DNA of 64,000 nucleotides from Herpetosiphonaceae bacterium (GCA_036374795.1 DASUTC010000037.1:1-64000), one strand, 5' to 3'. Positions 9,225 to 18,554 are shown, counted from the stretch's first letter. Notes: a model not told the origin generated them from the letters alone. Translations and numbers: made by a program.

Positions 9225-9452
9225 ATGGCACAGCTTAAAATTACCTACAAGAAAAGCACCATTGGCTATGCGGAGGACCAGAAGGCGACCGTTCGGTCGT
9301 TGGGGCTGCGCAAGCTGAATCAGAGTGTGATCCACGAAGACACGCCGGTGATTCGCGGTATGGTCTTCAAGGTGCGGCATCTGGTGACTGTAGAAGAAAT
9401 CAACGATGCGTCGCGCGTCTACGACGTGCCAGCAACAGGAAGCGAGCGATAA
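9225..9452 (+). CDS. rpmD: 50S ribosomal protein L30
   Basis: This is a 75-residue L30. The N-terminal [28 protein letters not shown]-type fold matches L30 (IGxxxxQRxTxxxLGLxKxxxxV). It is slightly longer than the usual 58-65 residues because of a C-terminal tail. It sits between rpsE and rplO as usual. Confidence 0.93.
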   Translation: MAQLKITYKKSTIGYAEDQKATVRSLGLRKLNQSVIHEDTPVIRGMVFKVRHLVTVEEINDASRVYDVPATGSER

Positions 9453-9455
9453 CTC

Positions 9456-9944
9456 ATGAAACTGCATGATTTAAAGCCTGCGCCTGGCTCGAACGATAAA
9501 AGCAAGCGCGTCGGACGCGGGCACGGCTCGGGCAAGGGCAAGACCTCCGGGCGCGGTATGATGGGCCAGAACGCACGCGAGGGCGCCGGGCCGCACCGCG
9601 CGTTTGAAGGCGGTCAGAACGAGATCACCAAGCGCATGCCGTTCAAGCGCGGCGTTGGTTTCTTCAACCGCTACCGCATCGAGTACAACGTGTTCAACGT
9701 CGGCGATCTGGCCGAGTCGCAGCACGATGAGATTACGCCGGATCTGCTGCTGAAGGCGCGGCTGGTCAAGAACTTGAAGAAGCCGATCAAGATCCTGGGC
9801 GATGGCGAAGTCACCCGCCCGCTCAAGATCACGGCGCATAAGTTCTCTGCCAGCGCCCGCCAGAAGATCGAGGCGGCTGGGGGTACGGTGACTGAACTCG
9901 GAGCGCCGGTTGTCAAGCGCTTACCGCGCCGAGGACGGTTCTAA
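9456..9944 (+). CDS. rplO: 50S ribosomal protein L15
   Basis: This is a 162-residue L15. The glycine-rich N-terminal extension ([18 protein letters not shown]) reaches deep into 23S rRNA, and the globular C-terminal domain ends in [12 protein letters not shown]. It is the last gene before a terminator-like hairpin pair that separates it from secY. Confidence 0.96.
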   Translation: MKLHDLKPAPGSNDKSKRVGRGHGSGKGKTSGRGMMGQNAREGAGPHRAFEGGQNEITKRMPFKRGVGFFNRYRIEYNVFNVGDLAESQHDEITPDLLLKARLVKNLKKPIKILGDGEVTRPLKITAHKFSASARQKIEAAGGTVTELGAPVVKRLPRRGRF

Positions 9945-9957
9945 ATCTGTAGCACAG

Positions 9958-9985
9958 AGGGGCGTGAGCGAATCACGCCCCTTTG
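9958..9985 (+). terminator. Hairpin terminator after rplO
   Basis: A perfect 10-bp stem (9958-9967 with 9973-9982) with a 5-nt loop is followed by CTTTGGG. The short U run makes it a weak or partial terminator. This fits attenuation rather than a full stop between rplO and secY. Confidence 0.55.
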
Positions 9986-10025
9986 GGTGCTCAGCCCTAT
10001 GTTTTGTGTTACACTACCGTCAGTG

Positions 10026-10051
10026 AGAGGGAGGGACTTCGCCCTCCCTCT
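10026..10051 (+). terminator. Second hairpin before secY
   Basis: A perfect 10-bp purine/pyrimidine stem (10026-10035 with 10042-10051) has the stable loop ACTTCG and is followed by TTGTATAATT. TATAAT at 10054-10059 resembles a -10 box, but no good -35 sits at 17 bp because the hairpin occupies that place. It may be an attenuator and/or part of a secY promoter region. Confidence 0.45.
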
Positions 10052-10097
10052 TGTATAATTCAAGGTAATTATTCGACCTCCAGGAGTTGCAACCACA

Positions 10098-11444
10098 ATG
10101 CTACAGGCTGTTCGAAGATCATGGCAGATCGCCGATCTGCGAGCCAAAATCCTATTCACGCTGGGGATACTGGCGATCTACCGCGTGATCGCGCACGTTC
10201 CGGTTCCGTACACGAACTCGGAAGGCATCCAGCAGTTGCTCAACGACAATGCGCTGCTCGGCATTCTTAACCTTTTTTCGGGCGGCGCGCTACAAAACTT
10301 TTCGGTTGCCGCGATGGGTGTGTATCCCTACATTACGGCATCGATTATCGTACAGCTTTTGCAGCCGCTCATCCCCGCGTTGGAAGAATGGGCCAAGGAG
10401 GGCGAGGCAGGCCGCAACAGGATTCAGCGGTTGAGCTACTACCTGACGGTGCCGCTGGCGCTGCTCCAGGCGTACGGTCAGACATTGACGATCGCGCGCG
10501 GCAGCCAGGGCGGCGGCGGCTTGTTCGAGCAAGGCTTCGACTTCAGCATCACCCAAAACTTCCTGCCGACCTTCACGATCATCCTGACGATGACGGCGGG
10601 CACGATGCTGCTGATCTGGATGGGCGAGCTGATCGACGAGAAGGGGATCGGCAACGGTATCTCGATGCTGATCTTCGGCGGAATCGTTGCGAACCTGTAT
10701 GGATATGTGTACCAGTTCATCCAGGGTGGCGCGGTTGGAAACAATATCTTCGGCTTTGTCGCGTTCCTGCTGATCACGTTGCTGACGATCTTCTTGATTG
10801 TGGTCGTGCAAGAGGGCGTGCGACGTATTCCGGTCGAGTATCAGCGGCGTGTGCGCGGCAATAAGGTGTACGGCGGTCAGCGCACGCATATTCCGATGAA
10901 GGTCAACATGGCCGGGATGATCCCGCTGATCTTCGCCCAGTCGCTGCTGCTGTTCCCCGGCACGGTCGCCTCGTATTTCTGTAACCTTAGTCTTAAGCCT
11001 GAGGAATACACGTTCGGCGATACGATTGCCTGTGGGATCATGAATACGCTCAGCCCGCAGGCAGCCACCAGCAGTATCGTTTACTCGATCTTGCTCTTCT
11101 TGATGGTGGTCGGATTTACCTACTTCTACACCGTCGTGCTGTTCGCGCAGCAGAACTTGCCCGAGTCGCTCAAGAATAACGGCGGCTTTATCCCCGGCAT
11201 TCGTCCCGGCAAGGCCACCGAGGTCTATCTAGGGCGCGTGCTGAATCGGATTACCCTGGCGGGCGCGATCTTCCTGGGTGCCGTCGCGGTGCTGCCCTAT
11301 CTTACGGCGGGGCTGACCGGCGTTGCCAATGTCGGTGTCAGCTCAACCGCGCTCCTGATTGTGGTCGGTGTGGCCGTCGATACGATGCGACAGCTGGAAG
11401 CGCAGTTGATGATGCGCAATTACGAAGGGTACCTGAGCAGCTAG
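10098..11444 (+). CDS. secY: Protein translocase subunit SecY
   Basis: This is a 448-residue SecY, the pore of the Sec translocon, with the expected ten membrane segments. The conserved YPYITASIIVQLL near the second segment and the cytosolic loop RRIPVEYQRR are present, and the protein ends MMRNYEGYLSS. The ATG at 10098 follows CAGGAG. It begins the secY-adk-map-infA segment. Confidence 0.96.
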   Translation: MLQAVRRSWQIADLRAKILFTLGILAIYRVIAHVPVPYTNSEGIQQLLNDNALLGILNLFSGGALQNFSVAAMGVYPYITASIIVQLLQPLIPALEEWAKEGEAGRNRIQRLSYYLTVPLALLQAYGQTLTIARGSQGGGGLFEQGFDFSITQNFLPTFTIILTMTAGTMLLIWMGELIDEKGIGNGISMLIFGGIVANLYGYVYQFIQGGAVGNNIFGFVAFLLITLLTIFLIVVVQEGVRRIPVEYQRRVRGNKVYGGQRTHIPMKVNMAGMIPLIFAQSLLLFPGTVASYFCNLSLKPEEYTFGDTIACGIMNTLSPQAATSSIVYSILLFLMVVGFTYFYTVVLFAQQNLPESLKNNGGFIPGIRPGKATEVYLGRVLNRITLAGAIFLGAVAVLPYLTAGLTGVANVGVSSTALLIVVGVAVDTMRQLEAQLMMRNYEGYLSS

Positions 11445-11508
11445 CGCTCATGCCAGGATGGCAATGTTGCTATCGCGGTTCAGCGATGAGCAGATGGAGT
11501 AGTGCACC

Positions 11509-12171
11509 ATGAACGTGATTCTCGTCGGCCCGCCCGGTGCAGGCAAAGGTACCCAAGCGGCGGTACTGGAAGAAAAAACACAGTTGAAACATATCGCCAG
11601 CGGTGAGCTGTTTCGCCAGCACATGCGCGATGAGACGGAGATGGGCCTGCTGGCGCGATCCTATGTCGATCGCGGCGAACTCGTGCCGGACGATGTGGTG
11701 ATCGGCATGATCCTGGACCGCGTGTTTCAGGAGGATTGCCGCCAGGGCGTGATCTTTGACGGCTTTCCACGGACCAAAGAGCAGGCCGACGCGCTGGCGA
11801 AGGCGCTCGAAGAGCACGACCAGACGATCGACGCGGTGATCTTTCTGAACGCGCCGCGCGATGTGCTGTTGAAGCGGATCGTCGGGCGGCAGACCTGCCG
11901 CAGCTGCCAAACGCCGTACAATATCTACTACTCTCCGCCAAGGGAAGAGGGCGTCTGCGATCTCTGCGACGGCGATCTGTACACCCGCTCCGACGATAAC
12001 ATGGAAACCGCCCGCCACCGGCTGGATGTGTATTTTCAGCAGACAATGCCGCTGATCGATCACTATCGCTCGATGGGTCTGCTGCATGAAGTGGATGGCC
12101 TGGGCGATATTCACGATGTCACCATGCGGCTGGTGCATGAGCTGGGTATTAAGAACGGGCAGGAGCACTAG
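11509..12171 (+). CDS. adk: Adenylate kinase, zinc-LID type
   Basis: This enzyme interconverts ATP plus AMP and two ADP. The P-loop GPPGAGKGT is at residues 7-15. The long LID domain carries CRSC and CDLC pairs (around residues 130-155), the zinc-binding form common in Gram-positives and Chloroflexota. The protein is 220 residues. It sits between secY and map, as in many genomes. Confidence 0.95.
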   Translation: MNVILVGPPGAGKGTQAAVLEEKTQLKHIASGELFRQHMRDETEMGLLARSYVDRGELVPDDVVIGMILDRVFQEDCRQGVIFDGFPRTKEQADALAKALEEHDQTIDAVIFLNAPRDVLLKRIVGRQTCRSCQTPYNIYYSPPREEGVCDLCDGDLYTRSDDNMETARHRLDVYFQQTMPLIDHYRSMGLLHEVDGLGDIHDVTMRLVHELGIKNGQEH

Positions 12172-12176
12172 CGCCA

Positions 12177-12950
12177 ATGCCGATCGTGCTGAAGTCGCGC
12201 AAAGAGCTGGAAAAGATGCGGCGAGCCGGGCGGCTCGTCGCCGAGTGTCATGCGCTGGTTCGCGAAGCGATCAAGCCCGGCGTGACGACGAAAGAGCTTG
12301 ATACGCTGGTCTATAACCACCTGGAGCGAAACGGAGGCCGCTCGCCGTTCCTGGGCTACCGGATGGCGGGCGCGCCGCCCTTCCCCGGCTCGATCTGCGC
12401 CTCAGTCAATGAGGTCGTCGTGCATGGGATTCCAGGGCCGCGCGCGCTTGACGAAGGCGACATCATCAGCGTGGACATCGGCGCGGTGCTGGACGGCTAC
12501 GTCGGCGACTCGGCGTGGAGCTATGCGGTAGGGACGGTCGCACCAAACGCGCAGGCGCTACTGGATGTTACGGAGCAATGTTTGTGGGCGGCGCTAGGGC
12601 AAGCGCGGGCCGGTCAGCGGCTCGGCGATCTGGGCTGGGCGATTCAGCAGCATGCGGAGAGCTACGGCTACGGCGTGATTCGGGCGCTGTGTAGCCACGG
12701 CGTCGGGCGGCGCTTACACGAAGATCCGAACATTCCCAACTTTGGCAAGCCGGGAACCGGGCTGATCCTGCGGCCCGGCATGACGATGGCGATCGAGCCG
12801 ATGATTGCCGAAGGCTCGTACGAGATCGTCGAGCTGGATGATGGTTGGACAGTTGTGACAAAAGATGGTACACTATCTGCGCATTTTGAGCATACCATAG
12901 CGATAACGCCGGATGGTGAGCCAGACATTTTGACACAGCGGGTCGATTAA
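12177..12950 (+). CDS. map: Methionine aminopeptidase, type I
   Basis: This enzyme removes the N-terminal methionine from nascent proteins. The metal ligands of the pita-bread fold are visible: two aspartates in ISVDIGAVLDGYVGDS, a histidine in SHGVGRRLHEDP, a glutamate in MAIEPM and a glutamate in HFEHTIAI. Its 257 residues are normal. It starts five bases after adk. Confidence 0.95.
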   Translation: MPIVLKSRKELEKMRRAGRLVAECHALVREAIKPGVTTKELDTLVYNHLERNGGRSPFLGYRMAGAPPFPGSICASVNEVVVHGIPGPRALDEGDIISVDIGAVLDGYVGDSAWSYAVGTVAPNAQALLDVTEQCLWAALGQARAGQRLGDLGWAIQQHAESYGYGVIRALCSHGVGRRLHEDPNIPNFGKPGTGLILRPGMTMAIEPMIAEGSYEIVELDDGWTVVTKDGTLSAHFEHTIAITPDGEPDILTQRVD

Positions 12951-12964
12951 CAGTTTAGGATTGT

Positions 12965-13201
12965 ATGCCACAGTCGAACAAAGCAAAAAAGGATGTGCTT
13001 GAAGTCGAAGGTACGGTGATCGAGCCGCTGCCCAATGCCATGTTTCGGGTTCAGCTCGATAACATTGAGCAGCCGATTCTGGCAAGTATCTCCGGGCGGA
13101 TGCGGATGAACTATATTCGTATCTCGAAAGGCGATCGGGTGGTGGTCGAGCTTTCGCTGTATGACCCAACTCGTGGACGCATAACGTATCGCTACAGGTA
13201 G
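12965..13201 (+). CDS. infA: Translation initiation factor IF-1
   Basis: This is a 78-residue OB-fold protein occupying the 30S A site during initiation. The family pattern ([16 protein letters not shown], then [12 protein letters not shown] and GDRVVVELS) is clear. It starts 14 bp after map and is followed by rpmJ. Confidence 0.95.
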   Translation: MPQSNKAKKDVLEVEGTVIEPLPNAMFRVQLDNIEQPILASISGRMRMNYIRISKGDRVVVELSLYDPTRGRITYRYR

Positions 13202-13289
13202 AGTTCGGTAACAGGGTCCAAGGCTCGTCGCTCCTAACCTGTTCAGGAAGGGGCGGGGGGTCTGTGTGTGTTTGTTGGGGAGGTCGAAA

Positions 13290-13406
13290 ATGCAAGTTCG
13301 TGCATCCGTGAAGCGGCGCTGCGAGTACTGCAAAGTCATCAAGCGGCGCGGGATTGTGCGCATCATCTGTGCAAAAAATCCCAAGCACAAGCAGCGGCAG
13401 GGTTAG
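13290..13406 (+). CDS. rpmJ: 50S ribosomal protein L36, zinc form
   Basis: This 38-residue protein begins [17 protein letters not shown] and ends KHKQRQG, the L36 signature. Zinc ligands are C11, C14, C27 and H33; one extra residue lies between C27 and the histidine compared with the common CxNPKH form. GGGGAGG is seven bases upstream of ATG 13290. It sits between infA and rpsM. Confidence 0.95.
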   Translation: MQVRASVKRRCEYCKVIKRRGIVRIICAKNPKHKQRQG

Positions 13407-13444
13407 AGGTTCCGTAGTTTCAGCGACTACGCGATGGAGGACAC

Positions 13445-13828
13445 ATGGCTCGTATCAGTGGGGTTGATATTCCCCGCAACAAAACGATTGAGATCGCGCT
13501 GACGTATATTTATGGCATTGGTCTGACGACCAGCCAGAAAATTCTCGGGCGACTCAACATTGCAGGCGGGACGCGCGTGCGCGATCTGACGGAAGAGCAG
13601 GTTAACCGCATTCGTGAGGTGATCGATCGGGAGCACAAGACCGAAGGCGACTTGCGCCGTGAGGTGCAGCTCAACATCAAGCGGCTGATGGACATCGGCT
13701 GCTACCGTGGCCTGCGCCACCGCCGTGGCCTGCCGACGCGCGGCCAGCGCACCAAGACGAACGCTCGCACGCGGCGCGGTAAGAAGGGCTCGCCGATCGG
13801 GATCAAGAAGAAAGCAACCAAGAAGTAG
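13445..13828 (+). CDS. rpsM: 30S ribosomal protein S13
   Basis: This is a 127-residue S13, at the head/central protuberance interface. The N-terminus [26 protein letters not shown] and the C-terminal [22 protein letters not shown] are diagnostic. GGAGG precedes the start. A 191-bp spacer full of heptad repeats separates it from rpsK. Confidence 0.96.
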   Translation: MARISGVDIPRNKTIEIALTYIYGIGLTTSQKILGRLNIAGGTRVRDLTEEQVNRIREVIDREHKTEGDLRREVQLNIKRLMDIGCYRGLRHRRGLPTRGQRTKTNARTRRGKKGSPIGIKKKATKK

Positions 13829-13840
13829 TGGTATATCGCA

Positions 13841-13992
13841 GTTCTCAGTTCCCAATCCACAAGTGGAGCGCCCAAACCGGAATGCAGAGCTGGGAACAAA
13901 GAACAATAGAAAAGATGGCTGTTCTATGTTCTTTGTTCTATGTTCTCGATCTCAGGGCTGCGACGAGATTTGTGAATTGTGAATTGCGAATT
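13841..13992. repeat. Composite heptad element (rpsM-rpsK spacer)
   Basis: Three arrays are present: GTTCTCA and GTTCCCA at 13841-13854, four units (GTTCTAT, GTTCTTT, then two more) at 13921-13948, and three GTGAATT/GCGAATT units at 13972-13992. GAAC units on the opposite strand lie at about 13894-13905. All arrays keep a 7-bp period. This is the longest such element in the window. Confidence 0.8.
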
Positions 13993-14019
13993 TGCCCGAT
14001 TTGGGCATAGGGAGTACGC

Positions 14020-14430
14020 ATGGCAAAGCAGCAGACGGGGGTGGCTCGCCGCCCGCAGCGTGGACGCCGCCGTGAACGCAAGAATGTTCCGAGGGGCAAC
14101 GCCTATATTCAGGCGACGTTTAACAATATTATTGTGACGATCACCGATCCGCAGGGCAACGTGGTTTCGTGGTCCAGCGCGGGCATGCATGGCTTCCGTG
14201 GCTCGCGCAAGAGCACGCCCTACGCCGCGCAGGTGACGGCTGAGAATGCCGCGCGCAAGGCGATGGACAACGGCATGCGCCAGGTTGAGGTGTTCGTCAA
14301 AGGTCCGGGATCGGGCCGCGAGTCGGCGATTCGCTCGCTCCAGTCGGCAGGGCTGACGGTGCTGGCGATCACCGATGTCACGCCGATCCCGCACAATGGT
14401 TGTCGTCCACCAAAGCGACGCCGCGTTTAA
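14020..14430 (+). CDS. rpsK: 30S ribosomal protein S11
   Basis: This is a 136-residue S11, a platform protein near the mRNA exit. Conserved parts are [24 protein letters not shown] and the C-terminus [23 protein letters not shown] precedes ATG 14020. Confidence 0.96.
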   Translation: MAKQQTGVARRPQRGRRRERKNVPRGNAYIQATFNNIIVTITDPQGNVVSWSSAGMHGFRGSRKSTPYAAQVTAENAARKAMDNGMRQVEVFVKGPGSGRESAIRSLQSAGLTVLAITDVTPIPHNGCRPPKRRRV

Positions 14431-14549
14431 CGAAGATCGGCGGGCGTGGCGCGTGGAGCTGAGGCCGCGTCCGCGATCGGAAAGCGTGTGCAGGATGAAG
14501 CGCCGTCGGCGTGTAAACTGCCCTGTACTATCTACAGAGGAACAAAGGA

Positions 14550-15188
14550 ATGGCACGATACAGAGGTCCTGTCTGCAAGCTGTGCCGACGGGAAGGCGTT
14601 AAGTTGATGTTGAAGGGCGAGCGCTGCCTGTCGCCCAAGTGCGCTATCGAGCGACGTAATACTCCTCCAGGCCAGCACGGCTCTTCCTTCCGCCGCCGCC
14701 AGGTTTCCGACTACGGCGTGCGTCAGCGCGAGAAGCAGAAAGTGCGCCGCATCTACGGCGTGCTGGAAAAGCAGTTCCGCCGCTACTACGGCATTGCCGC
14801 TCGCACGCGCGGCCAGACGGGCGCGACGCTGCTCCAGTTGATGGAGCGCCGCCTCGACAACGTGGTCTATCGCCTGGGCTTCGCCGACTCGCGCAAGCAG
14901 GCGCGTCAGCTGGTGCGGCACGGTCACTTCCAGGTCAATGGCCGCAAGACAAACATTCCGTCGTTTGTGGTCGGCGCGGGCGACGAGGTTGCCGTGCGCG
15001 AAAATCGCCGTGGGCGAACCTATTTCAAAGATCTCGATGCCAGCGGTATTCTGCGCAAGAAAGCGGTGCCGGAATGGCTCTCGCTCGATCCGGCAAGCCT
15101 GGGCGGTCGCGTGCTGCGTCTGCCTGAGCGCGCTGAGCTGGATCTGTCGATCAACGAGCAGTTGATCGTCGAGTTCTACAGCCGCTAA
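14550..15188 (+). CDS. rpsD: 30S ribosomal protein S4, zinc form
   Basis: This is a 212-residue S4, a primary 16S assembly protein. The N-terminal zinc knuckle uses cysteines in CKLCRREG and [13 protein letters not shown]. The S4 RNA-binding domain ([20 protein letters not shown]) starts near residue 105. AGAGGAACAAAGG precedes the start. Confidence 0.96.
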   Translation: MARYRGPVCKLCRREGVKLMLKGERCLSPKCAIERRNTPPGQHGSSFRRRQVSDYGVRQREKQKVRRIYGVLEKQFRRYYGIAARTRGQTGATLLQLMERRLDNVVYRLGFADSRKQARQLVRHGHFQVNGRKTNIPSFVVGAGDEVAVRENRRGRTYFKDLDASGILRKKAVPEWLSLDPASLGGRVLRLPERAELDLSINEQLIVEFYSR

Positions 15189-15194
15189 GTATGA

Positions 15195-15262
15195 GTTCGG
15201 TGTTGCAGGTTCAAGGTTCAACGCTCAGGGTGTTTTTGAGCTCGGAGCTTTGAACTTTGAAC
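15195..15262. repeat. GTTCNNN heptad element, facing arrays (rpsD-rpoA spacer)
   Basis: The left arm has five units at 15195-15229 (GTTCGGT, GTTGCAG and three more). The right arm has three units on the other strand at 15242-15262 (GTTCAAA twice, then GCTCCGA). Both arms are in exact 7-bp phase. The arms can pair (GGTTCAA against TTGAACC). The element starts six bases after the rpsD stop. Confidence 0.85.
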
Positions 15263-15284
15263 CGGGTTTGATGGAGGAAGGCAA

Positions 15285-16247
15285 ATGCTAGATCTGGCGT
15301 TGCCAAAAATTGAAGCAGAGCGCGCGGCTGAAAATTATGCACGGTTTCGCATCGAGCCGCTCGAACCGGGGTACGGCCATACGGTAGGCAACGCGCTGCG
15401 TCGCGTCCTACTGTCGTCGATCCCAGGCTCGGCGATTACCAAAATCAAGATCGATGGCGTGTACCACGAGTTTAGTACTATTCCGGGCGTTCGAGAGGAC
15501 GTGACCGAGCTGGTGCTGAATATCAAGGGCATTCGTCTGCGCTCGTATGCGGAGCGTCCCGTCAAGATCCATCTGTCGAAGTATGGACGCGGCGAGGTCC
15601 GTGCCCGCGACATTGACGCGCCGAGCAACGTCGAAGTCGTCAATCCCGATCACTACATCGCCACCCTGGACGACGACGACGCACGCCTGGACATGGAGAT
15701 GACAGTCGAGCGCCATCGCGGCTATCTGCCGGTCGAAAACCGTGATCCGGTGCCGATTGGCGAGATTCCGGTCGACGCGATCTTCACGCCGATTCCGCGG
15801 GTCAACTATGTGGTTGAGAATACCCGTATCGGCGGCGTGACGGACTACGATCGCCTGATCCTTGAGATCTGGACCGACGGCACGATCAAGCCGGGCGATG
15901 CGCTAAGCCATGCCGCGCAGGTGTTGAGCGAGTACAGCCAGAAGATCGCCAGCTTCAGCCGACCCGAACAGTCGACTGAGGTGGCAGCGGCGGGCAACGG
16001 CATAGAAGGCATCACGCCTGAGGTGTACGACACGCCGATCGAAGAGCTTGAACTGACGACACGTACCTATAACTGTCTGAAGCGCGCCGATATTACGAAG
16101 ATCGGGCAGCTTTTGCAGATGGACGAGAAAGATCTGTTATCTGTGCGTAACCTTGGCTCGAAGTCGATCGACGAGATCAAGGAAAAGCTGGTTGAGCATG
16201 GCTATCTGCCGAGCAGCAACGGCGATGCGTCGCAGGCAGCAGGCTAG
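15285..16247 (+). CDS. rpoA: DNA-directed RNA polymerase subunit alpha
   Basis: This is a 320-residue alpha subunit. The N-terminal dimerisation domain includes GYGHTVGNALRRVLLSSIPG, and the C-terminal helix-hairpin domain (residues about 250-310: NCLKRADITKIGQLLQM, RNLGSKSIDEIKEKL) binds UP elements and activators. TGGAGGAAGG precedes the start. Confidence 0.97.
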   Translation: MLDLALPKIEAERAAENYARFRIEPLEPGYGHTVGNALRRVLLSSIPGSAITKIKIDGVYHEFSTIPGVREDVTELVLNIKGIRLRSYAERPVKIHLSKYGRGEVRARDIDAPSNVEVVNPDHYIATLDDDDARLDMEMTVERHRGYLPVENRDPVPIGEIPVDAIFTPIPRVNYVVENTRIGGVTDYDRLILEIWTDGTIKPGDALSHAAQVLSEYSQKIASFSRPEQSTEVAAAGNGIEGITPEVYDTPIEELELTTRTYNCLKRADITKIGQLLQMDEKDLLSVRNLGSKSIDEIKEKLVEHGYLPSSNGDASQAAG

Positions 16248-16274
16248 CTACAACACGAAAGAGGAGGCTACCCG

Positions 16275-16685
16275 ATGCGGCATCGCGTCGCTGGTAAAAA
16301 GCTAAATCGCACCTCGAAAGAGCGCAAGCATCTGTACCGCGCTCTGATGTCGGCGATTCTTGAGCACCGGAAGATTACAACGACCCACGCGAAAGCTCAG
16401 GCGATTCGGCCCGAAATCGAGAAGCTGATCACGATGGCGCGCCACGTGCCGACGACGCAGCAGATCGAGGCGGCTCCTGAGGCGGAGCGCGATATGCTGC
16501 GCCATCGTCGCTCCGAGGTCTTTCGACGTGGCCTGATGGAGCTGGGCAACAACAAGCAGGCCGTGCAGCGGCTGCTGGAAGTTGCGCCCGACTACGCCGA
16601 TCGGCCCGGCGGCTACACGCGCATTATCAAGATTGGTCAGCGCAAAGGTGACGCCGCTGAGATGTCGGTGATCGAGCTGGTGTAA
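16275..16685 (+). CDS. rplQ: 50S ribosomal protein L17
   Basis: This is a 136-residue L17 beginning MRHRVAGKKLNRTSKERKHLYRAL and ending PGGYTRIIKIGQRKGDAAEMSVIELV, both typical. It closes the alpha-operon core. A 7-bp hairpin (16696-16702 with 16719-16725) lies between it and truA. Confidence 0.96.
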   Translation: MRHRVAGKKLNRTSKERKHLYRALMSAILEHRKITTTHAKAQAIRPEIEKLITMARHVPTTQQIEAAPEAERDMLRHRRSEVFRRGLMELGNNKQAVQRLLEVAPDYADRPGGYTRIIKIGQRKGDAAEMSVIELV

Positions 16686-16742
16686 CGACAATGCGGGCGG
16701 CTGGCGCTGCACGACTGTAGCCGCCTGGCGTCTGTAGCTCTC

Positions 16743-17540
16743 ATGCGAAACATTGCTCTGCAACTGGAATACGATGGCACGCGGCTGGTCGGTTCCCAGT
16801 TTCAGGCCAATGGACGGACCGTGCAGGGCGAGCTCGAAGCGGCCTGGCACAGGCTGACGGGCGAGACGATCCGGTGGCATTTCGCGGGCCGAACCGATGC
16901 CGGTGTTCATGCGCTGGGACAGGTTGCCAACGCGCGAACGCCGACACGGCATGATGTGCCAACCGTGCAGCGGGCGCTGAACGCGCTGCTGCCGGACGAC
17001 ATCAGCGTACGGCAGGCGTGGGACGTACCCCACGATTTCCACGCGCGCTACAGCGCGGTACGGCGCGATTATCGCTATCTGCTGCTGCTGGAGCGCTGGC
17101 GATCACCGCTGCTGCGGCACCAGGCAGTGCATATCGACGATGCGCTCGATGTCGAAGCCATGGGACAGGCGGTGAAGGTGCTGGAAGGCGTGCATGATTT
17201 CGCCGCGTTCGGCAGCACGCCCGAAGGACCGACGGTACGCGAGTGTTTTGTCGCTCGATGCGGTGAGCAACGCCACAACGGCATGCGGATGATCGCGATC
17301 GATCTGGCAGCCAGTGGTTTTTTGCGGCATATGGTGCGGACGATCGTTGGAACACTGCTCCTGGTTGGACGAGGTAAGCTCGCCGCCGAGGAGGTGGCGC
17401 GGATTCTTGAAAGCCGCGATCGGGCACAGGCAGGACCAACTGCGCCACCACATGGATTATATCTGATGTCGGTAACGTACCCGGAACACATGGGTAAACG
17501 ACCGGCAGGCACGACCGATGTCGGGCTATTTGGAGAGTAA
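16743..17540 (+). CDS. truA: tRNA pseudouridine(38-40) synthase TruA
   Basis: This enzyme converts uridines 38-40 of the tRNA anticodon arm to pseudouridine. The catalytic motif [13 protein letters not shown] places the nucleophilic aspartate at residue 52. The C-terminal region [17 protein letters not shown] is typical. Its 265 residues are normal. It is followed by rplM after two bases. Confidence 0.95.
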   Translation: MRNIALQLEYDGTRLVGSQFQANGRTVQGELEAAWHRLTGETIRWHFAGRTDAGVHALGQVANARTPTRHDVPTVQRALNALLPDDISVRQAWDVPHDFHARYSAVRRDYRYLLLLERWRSPLLRHQAVHIDDALDVEAMGQAVKVLEGVHDFAAFGSTPEGPTVRECFVARCGEQRHNGMRMIAIDLAASGFLRHMVRTIVGTLLLVGRGKLAAEEVARILESRDRAQAGPTAPPHGLYLMSVTYPEHMGKRPAGTTDVGLFGE

Positions 17541-17542
17541 TA

Positions 17543-18013
17543 ATGGCAACGAAAGCGCAAACCTATCGCACTTGGAGCCCTAAAGCTTCCGAGATCCAGC
17601 GTGAGTGGTACCTCATCGACGCAGAGGGTCTGATCCTGGGCCGTCTCGCGACGCAGATCGCCACGCTCCTGCGCGGTAAACATAAGCCAACATTCACGCC
17701 ACACATGGATAACGGCGATTTTGTGGTGGTGGTGAATGCTGAGAAGATTGAAGTGACGGGCAAGAAGCCGGAACAAAAGATGTACTATAGCTACTCAGGC
17801 TATCCCGGCGGCTTGAAAGAGACGACCTATCGTGTTATGAGCCAGCGGCACCCAGACCGGATTATTCGGTTTGCGGTCAAGGGCATGCTGCCGAAAAATC
17901 GCCTGGGCCGCAAGCTGCTGAAGAAGCTGCATGTGTACGCAGGGCCGCGCCATCCGCATACAGCGCAGCAGCCCAAGCTCTACGTTATTCCGAACCCCAA
18001 GAATGCTAAGTAA
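17543..18013 (+). CDS. rplM: 50S ribosomal protein L13
   Basis: This is a 156-residue L13, an early 50S assembly protein. Conserved parts are [39 protein letters not shown] and [21 protein letters not shown]. It is paired with rpsI, as in nearly all bacteria. Confidence 0.96.
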   Translation: MATKAQTYRTWSPKASEIQREWYLIDAEGLILGRLATQIATLLRGKHKPTFTPHMDNGDFVVVVNAEKIEVTGKKPEQKMYYSYSGYPGGLKETTYRVMSQRHPDRIIRFAVKGMLPKNRLGRKLLKKLHVYAGPRHPHTAQQPKLYVIPNPKNAK

Positions 18014-18024
18014 TGGAGCGGAAC

Positions 18025-18426
18025 ATGGCTGAACAGAAACGCTATTATCAGGGGACTGGCCGCCGCAAAACTGCGGTTGCTCGCGTGCGACTCTTCCCAG
18101 GGACGGGCGAGTTTGTGGTCAATGGCCGCTCTGCCCAGGAGTTCTTCGGCGCGCGCGAGTTTTTGCATCACACGATCCAGAGCCCGCTGGTGCTGACCAA
18201 CAACCAGGGCTCCTTCAATGTGCTGGTGAAGGTGCGCGGCGGCGGCGATAGCGGCCAGGCCCAGGCGGTGCGTCACGGTATCGCGCGGGCGCTGCTGGAT
18301 GCCGACGAGACGCTACGCCCGGTGCTGAAGAAGGCCGGATTCTTGACGCGCGATCCGCGCATGAAAGAGCGCAAGAAGCCGGGTCTGCGTCGCGCTCGTA
18401 AGGCTCCGACTTACACCAAGCGCTAA
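18025..18426 (+). CDS. rpsI: 30S ribosomal protein S9
   Basis: This is a 133-residue S9, whose C-terminal lysine-arginine tail reaches P-site tRNA (ends APTYTKR). The start chosen is ATG 18025 ([21 protein letters not shown]) with GGAG at 18016; an ATG at 18013 overlapping the rplM stop is also in frame. It is the last gene of the ribosomal cluster. Confidence 0.96.
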   Translation: MAEQKRYYQGTGRRKTAVARVRLFPGTGEFVVNGRSAQEFFGAREFLHHTIQSPLVLTNNQGSFNVLVKVRGGGDSGQAQAVRHGIARALLDADETLRPVLKKAGFLTRDPRMKERKKPGLRRARKAPTYTKR

Positions 18427-18457
18427 AGCGTACCATAGATCGAACGTCGTTGTAGCT

Positions 18458-18490
18458 AGCTCTCTCGCTTGTCGAGGGAGCTTGTTTTTT
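18458..18490 (+). terminator. Intrinsic terminator of the ribosomal cluster
   Basis: A 10-bp stem with one G-U pair (18458-18467 with 18473-18482) and loop CTTGT is followed by TTG and six T residues. It is the clearest rho-independent terminator in the window, placed 32 bp after rpsI. Confidence 0.85.
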
Positions 18491-18554
18491 GGGTATACGC
18501 TGTAACTACGTGCGACGGCGATGAGTCGCAAGCGAGCTACAGGGAGGAGGAGGC

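Noticed and set aside
10054-10059. TATAAT as a secY promoter
   Set aside because: The place of the -35 box is taken by a 10-bp hairpin with no TTGACA-like sequence; kept only as a remark.
12845-12874. Possible promoter TTGGAC-18-TACACT inside map, upstream of infA
   Set aside because: The -35 match is only three of six and the sequence is coding, so it is not strong enough to list.
2551-15262. GTTCAAA units as tRNA T-loop fragments
   Set aside because: The motif resembles the T-loop GTTCRA, but no acceptor, anticodon or other tRNA arms surround it and the units repeat every 7 bp.
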